Of a stretch of 64,000 nucleotides of DNA, positions 1 to 10,997 are shown piece after piece. Under the pieces are notes generated by a model. The model saw nothing but the letters and a program-made list of their open reading frames with translations. It was not told the DNA's origin and made no database searches. Within the stretch, counting starts at the first letter, position 1; every line of letters starts with the position of its first letter. Source of the stretch: Parastagonospora avenae f. sp. tritici 18332-5 (taxonomy: Eukaryota; Ascomycota; Dothideomycetes; Pleosporales; Phaeosphaeriaceae); contig JAFJTR010000041.1 in NCBI GenBank assembly GCA_022559985.1, positions 186,001 through 250,000 on the forward strand, written 5' to 3'. The position numbers were made by a program, and so were the translations under genes.

Positions 1-88
1 CTACCGTAGTCTTGGTACCTTCGGCGAAGGTCACGCGCCGGGAAGTCTTGCGAGTATTGAATGCGGTGCATAGTTGCGAAGAATCCAT
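1..88 (-). CDS. possible 5' end of a gene running off the left edge
   Basis: An ATG at 88 opens a frame of 29 codons that stays open to the window edge on the minus strand. The peptide is hydrophilic, with a basic stretch RRVTFAEGTK near the end. I do not recognise it. It is too short for a firm call and could be chance; only the sequence to the left of the window can decide. Confidence 0.3.
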   Translation of the reverse strand, partial: MDSSQLCTAFNTRKTSRRVTFAEGTKTTV

Positions 89-413
89 GTTGGTTGTTAG
101 AATGATAGTAGGGAGGTTATGGGATATTTATGTAGGTGAGGGCTAATCTGAATGTTCTACATCTACAATGGTGTGATAGAACGAGACCCTCTGACTTTTT
201 CATCACTTCTATAGATGTCACGACGAAAGAAATCACTACACTCTTATGGGCACAGCACTGTGCGGAAACAGATCAAATTAGATTTGAATCACAAGCCATG
301 CCGCAATCGGCTCAGAATAGCCCTGCGCTTGTCTCCTCGGTTCTCGACAGGTACTGCGCGCCTCAGATCAAGCAAAAAAGATGTTGCCTCGCGATCCGTG
401 TACGTGTCAGTGA
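89..413. other. intergenic, nothing recognised
   Basis: Only short overlapping frames are present, with no motif or homology I can recognise. Confidence 0.4.
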
Positions 414-847
414 TCATTGGTAGGTCAAGAACTCACCACTACCCGTTTTCTTCCATAAGACCAAGCCATCTGCATGTGTCACAGAGAAGATGAACATCCT
501 GGAAGATTCGCATTCTGGGTTGTCCAGCGCCTTGGTAAGTTCTCCAAAGAGGGGCGCGCGTGCCGGGTGCGTCTCCAGTACAGTCCAAGCGCTCACGCTG
601 ATGTATGGGAGTGGACGATTGGCGCGCATCTGCACATCGAAACTGCGCTTGAGGACGTCTGCATCTAGTCCGCCTTTGGCCAGAAAGTAATGGAACACTT
701 TGTGCCGGTCGAGTTGAAAGGCGAAGTCGCTCATCAGGCTCGTATCTTTTCATCCAGCCTCATCAGGGCAGCAGTGTGTACCTGGAACATAGCTGCGATG
801 ACATCTGCGGTATTCATCTTTTGGTCGAGAAGACCCAAAGTTTGTTT
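414..847 (-). pseudogene. possible frameshifted remnant, unknown protein
   Basis: The frame from ATG 734 to the stop at 414 encodes 106 aa with a protein-like composition, starting MSDFAFQLDRHKV. Directly upstream, 738-847 is open in another frame after a good CCACAG acceptor and reads QKMNTADVIAAMFQ...RLDEKIRA before TGA. The two pieces join smoothly if one base is gained or lost near 735. I see no intron that would do this, because the only nearby acceptor is a poor GAG. This is therefore either a frameshifted old gene or an unrelated small ORF. No family recognised. Confidence 0.25.
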
Positions 848-870
848 CTGTGGCGAAACGTACGGATTTG

Positions 871-2923
871 ATTTGCTTTGTTAGCGTGGTCATAGTACGC
901 CATAGATCAAGATCTTGTGTGTGTGAGAAAGTTGGCCCAATGGCTTGGTGAGAACTTATGTTGAGAGGAAGTGACATCGTGACCGACTTGCCGTCACTGA
1001 CACAATGCTTCACGTGACATGTGAAATCTTGTAGAAAGGCAACATATTAACCTTTTTAGAATAAAAAACTCCGCCCAGACTGAGGGACGAGCAACCGTGG
1101 AATACGTGCAGATGCGCAGAGCATAGGTTTGGGGTCTGCAATCATCGTCATGCCTGAAATGGAGTGCCGAGCATTGTATTGTGGTTACATGATGGGCTGC
1201 AAGTGAATTTGGTGACCACTGTGTGCGTTTTCTGAACATGGAATGACGTGTATATGTGACGTAATCCAGTGAGAATGGGTCATTCTAGGCAGCGGCAAGA
1301 TTTGTGTCTTGAGGAGTAAGGTATGCTCATGGAAAATTTATAAAATAGCCTGGATGCATACGTTGTGACAAGATGCTTCAGTCTTGATCCATTCTCATTG
1401 AGGAAGGGTGACAGGAGATACCTACCTACGCCGGCGCCTGTCGGTCGTGGCAACTTGTTACCGTGAAGCCGCCCGTGCTAGCCACATGCAGTCGGCGCGT
1501 TTCGTTGCTCTTCTGAAGCGTGCAGACCTCAACACCCGCCACAACATTGACACGATCTTTTGTATTCTGCGATAAGAATAGCTAAAGAAGTCTAACTACA
1601 GGAACCGCTTTAAGGTCAGGCTAGAGGACTGTCCGGAGAGACTCGACGAGGGTCTTTCGAATGGTCGCTGTTGCCCGTCGCGCATCACATCAGGTACCAC
1701 AAGAATCGGAACATACAACGACATGCACAACTAGTTTCAGGTGCGAATAAGATAAGGAGAGTTAACATCTAGTGACCAGTGTTTCGCTGTGATGGAGATG
1801 ATTCGTTCGGTCTTTCTGCGCTGCCTATGGTACCCATGGTGTGCTCCTACCTACTCACCTCAGTCCTCGTCGCAATCCGTACACATTTGGTATATTTCGA
1901 TGGCTCTATACCAACCCTATCAGTGAAGCAGCGACACAAGTCGCCCCCATGCAACAGAGACTTTGTAAATTACCGACAAGCTTATCCTGCGAGCACGAGG
2001 CTTGGTCGCCGCTCGCCAGGACTTCGCTGTGTAGCCCCGTCCAACAACCTACGCATACCGAGGTCTCTTTGCCGAATCTTCACAAAGAAGTGCAAGGTAC
2101 CATGAACGAAACGAAATGAATCGCCCTTTCTAGACCTGTTGATCAACACGCGGCATCTTTCCGTGGCCCGGCTCGATGCAAGGATCCTCAAACTTGGAGC
2201 TTTGGGCGGCCTAGGAGATTGCAGAACATGTTCGAGTTGACTTACTGTTGACACATAGACATGCTTGACCTGATTGTCAAGGTAGGTTATGCATCTTTTT
2301 TAGAACGAGAAGATTGCTGCAGTATTATATAGGTGGTTATGCTGCTGCCCACTTTGAATGTATGCATGTGCATGATACTGGGAAATCGGACACATGCTAT
2401 TGCACGAAACGCATTCACTTGTGCACGGCATGCACTGGTAAATGAGCGGAAAAGCGGTTCTTGAAACCCCAGGATCCACTTCGAGCTTCAGGTCTTGGCC
2501 TACTGCATTGGGAAGGTGGAAATCTTCAGCAAATCTTGGCTTCCACCCTCGACTTAGTTGGGCTGAGGTGCTACAGCTTGGCGTTTCTAACATCTTGTTT
2601 CGCTAACAGCATGATTTTCTCTTAACCTAGACATGATCGTCATGACTGGGCTGCCCCTAGTGCAACCAGAACCCGAAGTCATTTTTTCCCGATGCGCAAC
2701 CAGGCTCCGACATGAAATTTTACGACATGTTTGGGGTACGTTCCCGTGCCATCGTCGTCTCCCCGATATCAAAGGGTGTTCTGACCTGGTTTCAAATTTC
2801 ACATTGATGCCTGTAGTTTGAGAACTGATCACACAACTTCCTCTTTCCGATTAGGCTTTTCTGTAGAGATGTTAGAGCTGAGTAAGTCAAATTACCCATG
2901 CCAAAAATGAGTACCATAGCAAC
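871..2923. other. gene-poor stretch before the deuterolysin gene
   Basis: No frame longer than about 100 codons and none that looks like a protein. A TATA-like TTTATAAAA near 1336-1345 is not followed by a coding frame. I see no repeats with recognisable ends. Confidence 0.4.
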
Positions 2924-2930
2924 TATAAAG
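2924..2930 (+). promoter_or_regulatory. TATA box of the deuterolysin gene
   Basis: TATAAAG lies 89 nt upstream of the start codon at 3019. It is followed by a CA-rich leader (ATCATCATCTACATCGCACC), the usual form of a strongly expressed secreted-protein promoter in filamentous fungi. Confidence 0.6.
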
Positions 2931-3018
2931 GGATGATAGTTGTCCTGCTCCATCTATATCATCATCTACATCGCACCAACCAGCGTCATCGTGAGCAGTC
3001 CAATCATCAACTTTAGTT

Positions 3019-4186
3019 ATGAAGTTTCAAATTCTCTCTATTGCTGCCTTGGTTTCTTTGGCTAGCGCTGTTTCCGATGCTCTCGACAAGCGCGACTCTC
3101 CTCTTGACGTCTCTCTTGAGGTGACCGATAATACCAACGTCAAAGCCACCATCAAAAACACTGGCACCGAAGATCTGAAGCTGTTTAAAACCGGCACCTT
3201 CCTTGACGACTCTCACGTCGAGAAAGTTGAGGTCTTCCGATCTGGAAAGCAGCCTGAGCAGGTTGCTTTTGAAGGTCTCCGTCTCCGTGTCAGCACTGCG
3301 AATCTGGATGAGTCTGCTTTCAAGATCTTAAAGGCAGGTGAGACTATTGAGGCTGCCTTCGATATCGCCGTCGCCCACGATATGAGCGCTGGAGGGGACT
3401 TTGACTTGTTCACCGAGGGTGCTTTCGCCTATGCTGAGCTTGACGGCACCTCTATCGCTGGTGCAGTTCCATTCATCAGCAACAAGGTCACCACTGCTGT
3501 CGACGGTGAAAAGGCTGGCAAGGTCCGACGCGACTGGATTGAGCTTGCTAAGCGCACGATTGTACAGTCGGACTGTACTGGTACCCGTGGGTCCGCCACA
3601 AGGACAGCGCTGTCCAACTGCGCCTCGCTTGCGCGCACTGCCGCCAACGCTGCGATTAGCAACTCTGCTAAGCTGAACGAGTACTTCAAAAGCACATCGT
3701 CTAGTACTGCTTCAAGCGTTCAGACGGTCTACAACCGTATTGCCACGCAGTGTGGATCCACCACTTCTGGCGACTCCACCCAATACTGTTCCGACATTCT
3801 CGGTGCTTGCTCTGGGGGTGTATTGGCTTACACATCGCCCTCGACGAGCCAGATGGTTAACTGCCCCTTATTTTTCAACCAGTCTCCTCTGAGTAGTCAG
3901 TGCCACGCTCAAGACCAGGTATGTAGCTCCTCACCCCCTGCGGCGGATTGTTTACTGACTTATGTCACTTACAGGCTACTACCATCCTCCACGAGATGAC
4001 CCACCTGCGACAGGTGAAGGGTACCAGCGACTATGGAGGTTATGGATATCAATTTGTTCGCAGCCTCTCTGCGGCTCAAAACTTGAATCACGCTGACACC
4101 TACACTCTGTTTGCTCAGGGTATGTTGCCACAATATCAGTTCATGATTCTAGCTAACAAAGCGTAGCTCTCTACGCTCAGTGTTAG
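3019..4186 (+). CDS. secreted deuterolysin metalloprotease (M35, aspzincin)
   Basis: Three exons, 3019-3918, 3975-4119 and 4167-4186, give 354 aa. A signal peptide (about 1-18) is followed by a propeptide, and a KR pair at about 177-178 (LAKRTIV) is the likely Kex2 site before the mature enzyme. Exon 2 carries the zinc site HEMTH (H306, E307, H310) and the aspzincin motif GTSDYGGYGY with the third ligand D319. Cysteine-rich spacing and the terminal ALYAQC fit the family. The enzyme would be an extracellular, single-zinc endopeptidase with a taste for basic proteins. The last exon is only 20 nt and encodes the final residues, including the last Cys; without it the protein would end in intron-derived residues. 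The family and splice model are secure; the substrate is unknown. Confidence 0.93.
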
Positions 4187-4402
4187 AAGTCTAGTACAAT
4201 GGAAAGATTGAGCGCCGGAACAACGGGCCGGTCGTCTAAATTGACTCCATCCCAGGTAGTAAGACTTTCAGTCGTATGTAGATCTCTTCGACGGTAAATT
4301 CTTTCAATGCAATTATGCCTTGCCTCACCCCGAAATATTCCCACTAGATATCATGGCGTCTAACATGTCGCGCCGATCCTAAAGTGGATCGTCCCCAACC
4401 TC

Positions 4403-5403
4403 TCACATCGTCCTCTCCCACTCCTCTAAATCTCGAAGTTCCTGATATGGGTAGTTTCCCGCCTCCCATTGCTCCCTTTCCTTCTTCTCCAGCTGCTCTG
4501 CAGTGATAGGTTCGTTCCAATCAGTCAGCCCGTATAGAACAGGGAAGTCTGGCTCGTATCTTACAATGATGCTACCGTCATGCTTCAGTATAGCATGCTT
4601 TCTTTGCCGATATCTTCGATGTATCTCGATTGGACATGAAGCGCTTTCCATAAAGTGACGTTGTGGCGTATCCGATTTAGGGTGGAGCTTTCACAGGTCG
4701 AACGACATATCTAAGCCAGAGATTTTGGTGAAGGATGTGAATGGAAACAGAACAGCTCTCTCATTGACGATGGACCAAGTGCAAGGCTCAGCGTGATATA
4801 GCCATATATGTAGCCTGCTCAATTTGTAGCACTGCTCGAGCGCATTGGCTACTCTGGTCCGTGTGGCCGACTGAGTTGAGTCAGGGGCGTTGTTTTCGGG
4901 CGAATGTTGCAACACCTCGAGAACAGTCAAAGGTAGTCGTTGGCTAATCTCCATGCTCTTGACGTTGGCCATTATTCGAGCCATGGACGTGAAGCTCGAG
5001 AAGCCGCAGTAATCTTGTCCCTCAACTGCGAGATCCGACTCCATACTTCTTATTGTGTCAAGACCATTAATATGAATCGTGACTAGCTCGGTAATTGTGT
5101 GTCAAGTCAATGAATCTATTTAGCTGTCAGTTGCAATAGATCTCATCTTACGGCGTCTGCTTACATTTGCCTGCAAACTTGGAGAAGCGCTATAATGACA
5201 TCAGAGTGGTCATGCTTGTCGTGGCATCTCGTCGCGGCTTCTTCGCAGCGCCAATGGGTGCCCCATGATGACCGTAATCGAATTGAGTAGGGATAATTTA
5301 ATGATGCCCCAGAGTTCACAAACATGTCTTTATTGTTGGTCCGCCGATTGTGGCAGCCAGGATCACCATCGCCTTCGCGCTGCACACAGGAAGATATAGA
5401 CAT
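4403..5403 (-). pseudogene. decayed F-box-like (LLxxCRQ-type) gene
   Basis: The minus strand holds the pieces of one gene. At 5161-5403 a frame ends IIALLQVCRQM, which resembles the ALLxVCRQI segment of a large fungal family of short F-box-like proteins. At 5044 and just upstream a second frame contains TIHINGLDTIRSMESD, the segment that follows CRQ by about 30-40 residues in that family. The frame from 5044 runs to 4403 with a single TGA at 4693-4691. The 83 codons beyond it read on as plausible protein (WNEPITAEQLEKKEREQWE). CTG-TGA can derive from CTG-CGA by a C-to-T change. Between 5160 and 5085 all frames hit stops and none of the splice junctions I tried keeps frame. I call it a pseudogene. 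A functional gene with an unusual intron and a shorter end is less likely. Confidence 0.55.
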
Positions 5404-6523
5404 CTTCTGGTTGCGACACCGTATATGAGCTTAAATGGGGAGAACATGCGCGTAGATCGCTTTGCGGATCTCGGTGGGTGCGTTGAGTAGTGTACTCTCT
5501 AACTGGGGGTCTTTTTTCGTATGCATATTGTTTTAGGTTCTTAGAGATTATTTTTGCGTACAAGTATTCAAAGCTCTCACTGGATAAATGAGAGCTTCCG
5601 AGGTGAAGAGAAGATGAGAAGGATCGTGCTGCCTGGAATGGTGGGATAGCACCAGTTTGGGTAAGCTGGCTGTGACGCAGCACTACCACAATAGTTTGAT
5701 CGATCGAGGCCGCGCCAATGTTAGAACCTGACGACACCCTGAAGATATATGTAGATTCTAAGAATACCTCACGTAGTCTTGGAGCTATTTCAAGCAATGG
5801 TCCACTAACTCATCAGTATACACTGTTTGCAAGTCGCGCTCGCGACAGGAATATTACACACTGGCGTAGGTGGGCTTACACTGCAAGTTATCAACCACAA
5901 TACAGAGTGAAAGAAGTATAACCATCGGTCTCGAAGCTATACGCAATATCACAAGGTTTCAATTACTACGGAAAAGCTCTGTGCATAGCTCCATGTACTC
6001 TGGTCGCTTCCGGGGATTCCAAAGTAAGTGAGAATATTCTTTCTGGTGAAGATTGTGACTGTGGATATGTAACATATCTCGGCCTAGATTCTCTTGTTTC
6101 ATGCATCATTGTATGAAGAATTTGGCTAAGTTGCGGAACATCTGACTCGAGATGGCTTCCCAGTCAGGCCATGTGTAAAGCGCGCTCACGAGTCTTACTA
6201 TTGTGAGGATACATGCTTTCACTCAGTCAGAGGATGCGAGGTTTTGGCGACAGTGTCAGACCCATTATTATGAATTCAAGGCACCAGTCCTCGCAAGACT
6301 GTGTGAATCCACATTCCTTGAGCGGGCTCTGAGATATAAAGCACCAAGGTATGCCCCGACTAAGACTCGACGATCCATCAGTCTGCACAACCCCCACACC
6401 AATTACTCCCGTCAAGCAACATCAACCGACTACATCACTCAAGGCTTCTTACACCACCTTAGCTCTCGTACTCGATCTTCGACAACAATCCGAACCCGCT
6501 TCTTTAGTACATACAGATCGGTC
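5404..6523. other. intergenic, AT-rich, no gene supported
   Basis: A 144-codon open frame on the minus strand (5363-5797) shows no recognisable domain and overlaps the decayed gene in another frame. A TATAAAG at 6335-6341 precedes the decayed gene that starts at 6524. Nothing else is recognised. Confidence 0.35.
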
Positions 6524-7309
6524 ATGTCTAACACTCGCACCACGAACGCGTTGTACGCTCGCTACCACACCATAGAAGCAATCCGCCGTGCTGAGTTCGC
6601 AGATTTCATCTCCGTCCCTAGCACCAACACCAACATCAACGCCGTCCATCCAATCTCGAAGCCTTGGTTGCGTGAGGAGCTGATCCCGTGAGAGCGGCAG
6701 GATGTCCGTAGCCACATGGTCGCAATCATCTGCAATAACACCCGGCTCCCCGAGCGTTTGGTTTTTGATGTTACAACAACCTTAGCGAATATTGACAGCC
6801 TGAGCGTCCGAAACCCTACTCGTCCCAATACTGGTTCGACGAACAACCATCGCTCTCCTCGTCACGTGTGTCTCACTTTCGTGGAGGAGGTCATTCGTCC
6901 AGGCACTATGCCACCGCGTGCAGGTGGGTTTCGCGGAGTAACTCGCACAGCGTCAGCAGAGATTCCGGGTCAGCTTCGGTTGGATAGTCGTTCGTATGTG
7001 CCTCGGCGCTTTACAATCAACTCCTTCGCAAACAGTGTGCGTGATCGAGAGCTTTCGGAGCGATTCGAACATGAAGCTCGAGTGGCTTGACGTGTGCAGC
7101 GTCAGAGTAGGCTTCGTCGAGATGCTTCTTCCCTATGTATAATTCCTTTGTTTCGAGCGCTACCAGTCCAGACGGAGTCTGGTGACTGCGTGCTCCAGAG
7201 CAACAATGAGGTGCTTCGTTTCGGCCCTTATGGGCAGTGGCATCGCTTCCTTCAGCCATATAATCCGCATCGTGGTAGTGGCCGCGTGTACCTAGTCGAG
7301 GGTGCTTAG
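6524..7309 (+). pseudogene. decayed gene of unknown family with two in-frame TGA codons
   Basis: From ATG 6524 one reading frame runs for 262 codons to TAG 7309, broken only by TGA at 6689-6691 and TGA at 7088-7090. The sequence on both sides of each stop is protein-like and in the same frame (...KPWLREELIP, then ERQDVRSHMVAIICNN; ...FEHEARVA, then RVQRQSRLRRD). Both stops could come from CGA (Arg) by one C-to-T change, the classic repeat-induced point mutation outcome. The context TGA-GAG and TGA-CGT does not match the TGA-CTA readthrough signal, so recoding is unlikely. TATAAAG at 6335 may be its old promoter. I do not recognise the family. The loss of function is inference from the stops. 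Confidence 0.5.
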
Positions 7310-7964
7310 TCAGTCCAATGTCCATGGACGTGGTGTTGAGGGAGATAGTATTGTATGCAGACAATCTCACGAGTGCAGTGGGCTTCGACTCGCAACTGTT
7401 GATGAAAGAGGCTGATATCCCTGAGTCGATTGATAGCGGTGAGAATTGGTGAGGTGTTAGACCTCCTGATCAGTGGGCATGCAAATCACACCCCCAATTG
7501 CCTCATTTTCTGTCGCGTATCACCATATTGCACCACAAGAGATGTGTGCACAACTTTCAATAGTATATTAGTGACAACACAAGCACTGCATGTCTGATCA
7601 GTCGATGCATCGATGGAGGGCAACCCATGGTACGAATATTTATCAGGTCGTAATGCTCACCGTGACATTCAACTCGAAAAGCAGAACTGTAAGGATTTGC
7701 GATGTACGTCAGGAATGCAACTTCAGTACAGAGAGTGGTTCACGTTCCAATTGTGATGGTGTGTCCTACTGAATTCCTCCTTGAATCAGCCCATTCATAT
7801 CTGAGTTCAGTGCTGATAAAGGCTGCTAACAGCATATTGAAGTACTAAAAGGTCGACTGCATCACTACGGGGTGAGATCGAAGTTTGTAAATCATGTCAA
7901 GACTGATGCTGAGCTACTCACCTTCTACAAGAGATGCTTGACAAGAGTCATTACGTAATTTTAC
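7310..7964. other. intergenic, nothing recognised
   Basis: Only a 60-codon frame (7590-7772) lies here, with no protein features. It probably holds the 3' regions of the neighbouring genes. Confidence 0.4.
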
Positions 7965-10900
7965 CTACATAAAGGTGATAGTCAAGTTCGCATGGAACGC
8001 CTTTGCTATATTCTCCAGCCCCGTCACATACACAGCACCGTTGCTGCTTACGATCTTAACGTTGCCTGCGTCTACGCTCCTCCCAGCAGACATGATTCTG
8101 ACGCCACTACATCCATCATAACCACTCTCCGTCGACCAGCCCGCGATTGTGATATTAGCCAATGCATTAATGTCGTTGTATGAGCCAGTCACCGATGTTT
8201 TCAAGGTAGCCTTAGTGAATGAGAGCTGTTGGAAGTCAGTCAACCTCTTCGCGAAATCTTCAGGTTGAAATTCACGTACCTGAATCTCCTTGATGTCAGT
8301 TGGTTCCTGGCTGACACCGTCGTCAAGGTACAGCTCCCCTTCCGCTTCCTGCTTACTATCGAGCGCTACAATAATGCTCCAAGGGTTTAATCTCGTCATT
8401 TTGGTGGTGTTGCCAGGCTTTTGGCTTGCAATGATGCTGCCACCACGCACATGTACTGGAATATGCTCAAGTGGTGCGTCTAGTGTCACATTTTGGCCCG
8501 GCTGCGCATGGAATTCCTTGAGCGTGTACCAGTCGTACCAGCGTGTATCTGGCACACCCGGGAACACACCCTGAGAAGTACGTAGCAGCGGAGCTAGGAC
8601 TGGCGTGATCAAAATCGAAGGCCCGAGCATGAACTGATTATCGACACTCTTCAGCGACTCGTCGTTAGGGAAATTCCATGACAAAGCCCGCAACACCGTT
8701 TCTCCACGCTTGTGTGCCGCATAGAAAAGTGTGTACTGGTACGGCAAAAGTCGGAAGCGCACATCCATCGCGCGTCGAGTGGCTTCCGCAGTGGTTGCCC
8801 ACATAAAGGCCTCTTGTGCAATAGTGTTGCGTGAATTGTGGTTGCGATAAAGAGGAAAGAAAGCGCTGAGTTGCATCCACCGAGTGCAGAGCTCCATATC
8901 CACATTGCCGTTGAAGCCACAGGTCTCAACACCGAAGTATGGGATACCAGCTACGCTGAAGGTCAAAGCTTGCGGGATGGTCATATACATGTTCCCCCAG
9001 CGCGAGTTTGTGTCGCCACCCCAGTGGCCGGTTATGGCACCTGAACCGGGTGATGTTGATCGCGCAATCCAGAAAGGCCGCTTTCCTGGGAATACAGACA
9101 AAAGGGCCTTGTATGTTGCTTTCCCAGAGACGTAGCCGTACGTGTTGTGCAACTCGTACTCCGTCGTATTGTACCCGTCATTGTGCATGGCGTAGGGAGC
9201 GACGGCCTGGCGCAGGAGAGAGTGGCCGTCGAGTGTCAGATTTAGGGCATACGGCGGAAAAACAATGTTCCGGACTCCAGGGGTGGCTGAAGTAAACCCC
9301 ACAGTCACTGTGCCTACAGTCGTAGTAGGCAGAGGGTAACCTGACGCTTGCGACGCGCTTGCGGCACTCGCAGACGCTGCTTCAGTCGCATTTGTTTGAT
9401 CGAAAGCTTCGGGATAGTCGTAATTGATCTGGCCAGGCTCTCCGGGCAGCTTGAAGGGCACATGGGTTGGATTGTCCGCGAGTCTTCCTGTGCCACAAGA
9501 TCCAGTGCACCAGGATGACATATCAGATATGTCGAGCCACCAGCCATCAAAGGGAAGTTGGTCGTGGTAAAGCTTCATCTCGTTCGTCCAGAAATTCTGA
9601 GTTGCATTGTGCAGAAAGTCAGGCCATACGCTGAACCCTGGCCACTGAATACCGACGTAGTCATCAGTGTAACCTTCCCCACGTTTGATATAGAGATCAA
9701 GGGCTTTGCCGCGGTCGTATGTGGGATTGGCATCAGTACCGTTACCCGGTGCGGGCACATACACATTGGGGTCCAAGATGGGCATCCAGTACTGCCCGTT
9801 TGCATGCAATCTTGCGAGGAACTCTTTACCCTCGGCGATAGGATAGGTGTTGTTATCGTGGGAGAAGATTCTATATTGGAACAAGTAATCCAAGTCGTTC
9901 CAGATAGCCTCAAGCTGGATGTTCGCAGCTGCGTATCCATCGACAATGTCCTGTAAAACTGTCCAATTTTGATAGCCCCACCGAACTTGATGGAACCCAA
10001 GTGCCCAGTAAGGCTGCATGACAGGTGTGCCAATGACTCCAAGCTGCTGCTGTGCCAAAGCGTCTGTAGGCGAAGGGCCGCTAAAGAAGTAGAAGTCGAA
10101 GCTGCCGCCGATCGTGCGATAGATGACACGATCAGGGCGCAGAAGCCATTCTTGGCCATGAAGGTTGCGGCCATACACGACGTGAGACTTAGAAGAGCTA
10201 TTACTGTAACGGGTTTCCAGATACACCGGATGCGTGCTATGCATGTTGCTATTGATCGGTTGATCGTTCATTTCGTTGTACTGATTCCAGAAAGTTTGAG
10301 TATACTGATTCGGAAGGCGGAAGCTCCCGCGTATCGCCTCTGGTAGTCCGTATATATTGTACTCCGGTACCATGTTTGTGACTAGCTCGAGGAATTGGTC
10401 TTCGAAAACGATCTTCTGGCCGTAGGTGTCAAAGATTGCCTCGCGAGTCTTGCCGCGTGTGACTTTGAACTGGAAACTGGGATCATTCGTCCACTCGAAC
10501 GTCAGATCACTGTTGCTCACAGCACATCCAGAAGAAATGCTGCCGCTGGGGCTAAGCGATTCGTCCAGAATGTACAAGGATCTGTTCGACGGGACGATGT
10601 ATTTGGGATAGATTTTGACGTTGAGTTGAGCGGCACTCTGGTACTGTACTTCAAGGACGAGGTCTGGAATGTCATTTCCGTACACGTCGCATGCAGTGCC
10701 GGCAAGATACAGATCTGCCGTGATGGTGTTGTCAGAAGTGACAACGTTAGCAGCTTTGTAACCGGGGCAAAGCTCCTGCGCATCTGGTGCATTTGGATTC
10801 GCAATATTGGGCGTGACGCTGGGTGCAAGGTTGAGCGTAGATGCCAACGTTGATGTTGGGGGCCATGTATTTGGACCGGGTGGCTGATTGAGTGTGGTCT

Positions 10901-10997
10901 GGCCTTTGTTCATAAGCTCCCTTGTCAAGAGTAATTCCGAAGGAGTGAATTTACCTGAGGCCACGGCAACCAATGCCAGAATGGAAACCCTCCACAT
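7965..10997 (-). CDS. secreted GH31 alpha-glucosidase
   Basis: Two exons, 10997-8280 and 8225-7965, give 992 aa. A signal peptide (about 1-15) leads to an N-terminal galactose-mutarotase-like domain, a (beta/alpha)8 catalytic domain and C-terminal beta domains. The nucleophile is D489 in GWWLDISDMSSW and the acid/base is D662 in GHWGGDTNSRW, both in the GH31 context. The stretch SSWCTGSCGTG after the nucleophile and a Ser/Ala-rich insert (about 535-565) resemble secreted fungal alpha-glucosidases of the AgdA/AgdB type. Many N-glycosylation sequons support secretion. It would release glucose from maltose, malto-oligosaccharides or starch. The reading frame stays open across 8226-8279, but that segment begins GTACGT, contains a TTGACTGAC branch site and ends CAG, and has exactly 54 nt. 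I treat it as an intron; kept as exon the protein would be 1010 aa. Confidence 0.92.
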   Translation of the reverse strand: MWRVSILALVAVASGKFTPSELLLTRELMNKGQTTLNQPPGPNTWPPTSTLASTLNLAPSVTPNIANPNAPDAQELCPGYKAANVVTSDNTITADLYLAGTACDVYGNDIPDLVLEVQYQSAAQLNVKIYPKYIVPSNRSLYILDESLSPSGSISSGCAVSNSDLTFEWTNDPSFQFKVTRGKTREAIFDTYGQKIVFEDQFLELVTNMVPEYNIYGLPEAIRGSFRLPNQYTQTFWNQYNEMNDQPINSNMHSTHPVYLETRYSNSSSKSHVVYGRNLHGQEWLLRPDRVIYRTIGGSFDFYFFSGPSPTDALAQQQLGVIGTPVMQPYWALGFHQVRWGYQNWTVLQDIVDGYAAANIQLEAIWNDLDYLFQYRIFSHDNNTYPIAEGKEFLARLHANGQYWMPILDPNVYVPAPGNGTDANPTYDRGKALDLYIKRGEGYTDDYVGIQWPGFSVWPDFLHNATQNFWTNEMKLYHDQLPFDGWWLDISDMSSWCTGSCGTGRLADNPTHVPFKLPGEPGQINYDYPEAFDQTNATEAASASAASASQASGYPLPTTTVGTVTVGFTSATPGVRNIVFPPYALNLTLDGHSLLRQAVAPYAMHNDGYNTTEYELHNTYGYVSGKATYKALLSVFPGKRPFWIARSTSPGSGAITGHWGGDTNSRWGNMYMTIPQALTFSVAGIPYFGVETCGFNGNVDMELCTRWMQLSAFFPLYRNHNSRNTIAQEAFMWATTAEATRRAMDVRFRLLPYQYTLFYAAHKRGETVLRALSWNFPNDESLKSVDNQFMLGPSILITPVLAPLLRTSQGVFPGVPDTRWYDWYTLKEFHAQPGQNVTLDAPLEHIPVHVRGGSIIASQKPGNTTKMTRLNPWSIIVALDSKQEAEGELYLDDGVSQEPTDIKEIQVREFQPEDFAKRLTDFQQLSFTKATLKTSVTGSYNDINALANITIAGWSTESGYDGCSGVRIMSAGRSVDAGNVKIVSSNGAVYVTGLENIAKAFHANLTITFM

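Noticed and set aside
6689..7090. TGA recoding or readthrough in the 6.5-7.3 kb gene
   Set aside because: Efficient fungal readthrough uses TGA-CTA. These are TGA-GAG and TGA-CGT, and two such events in one gene are unlikely.
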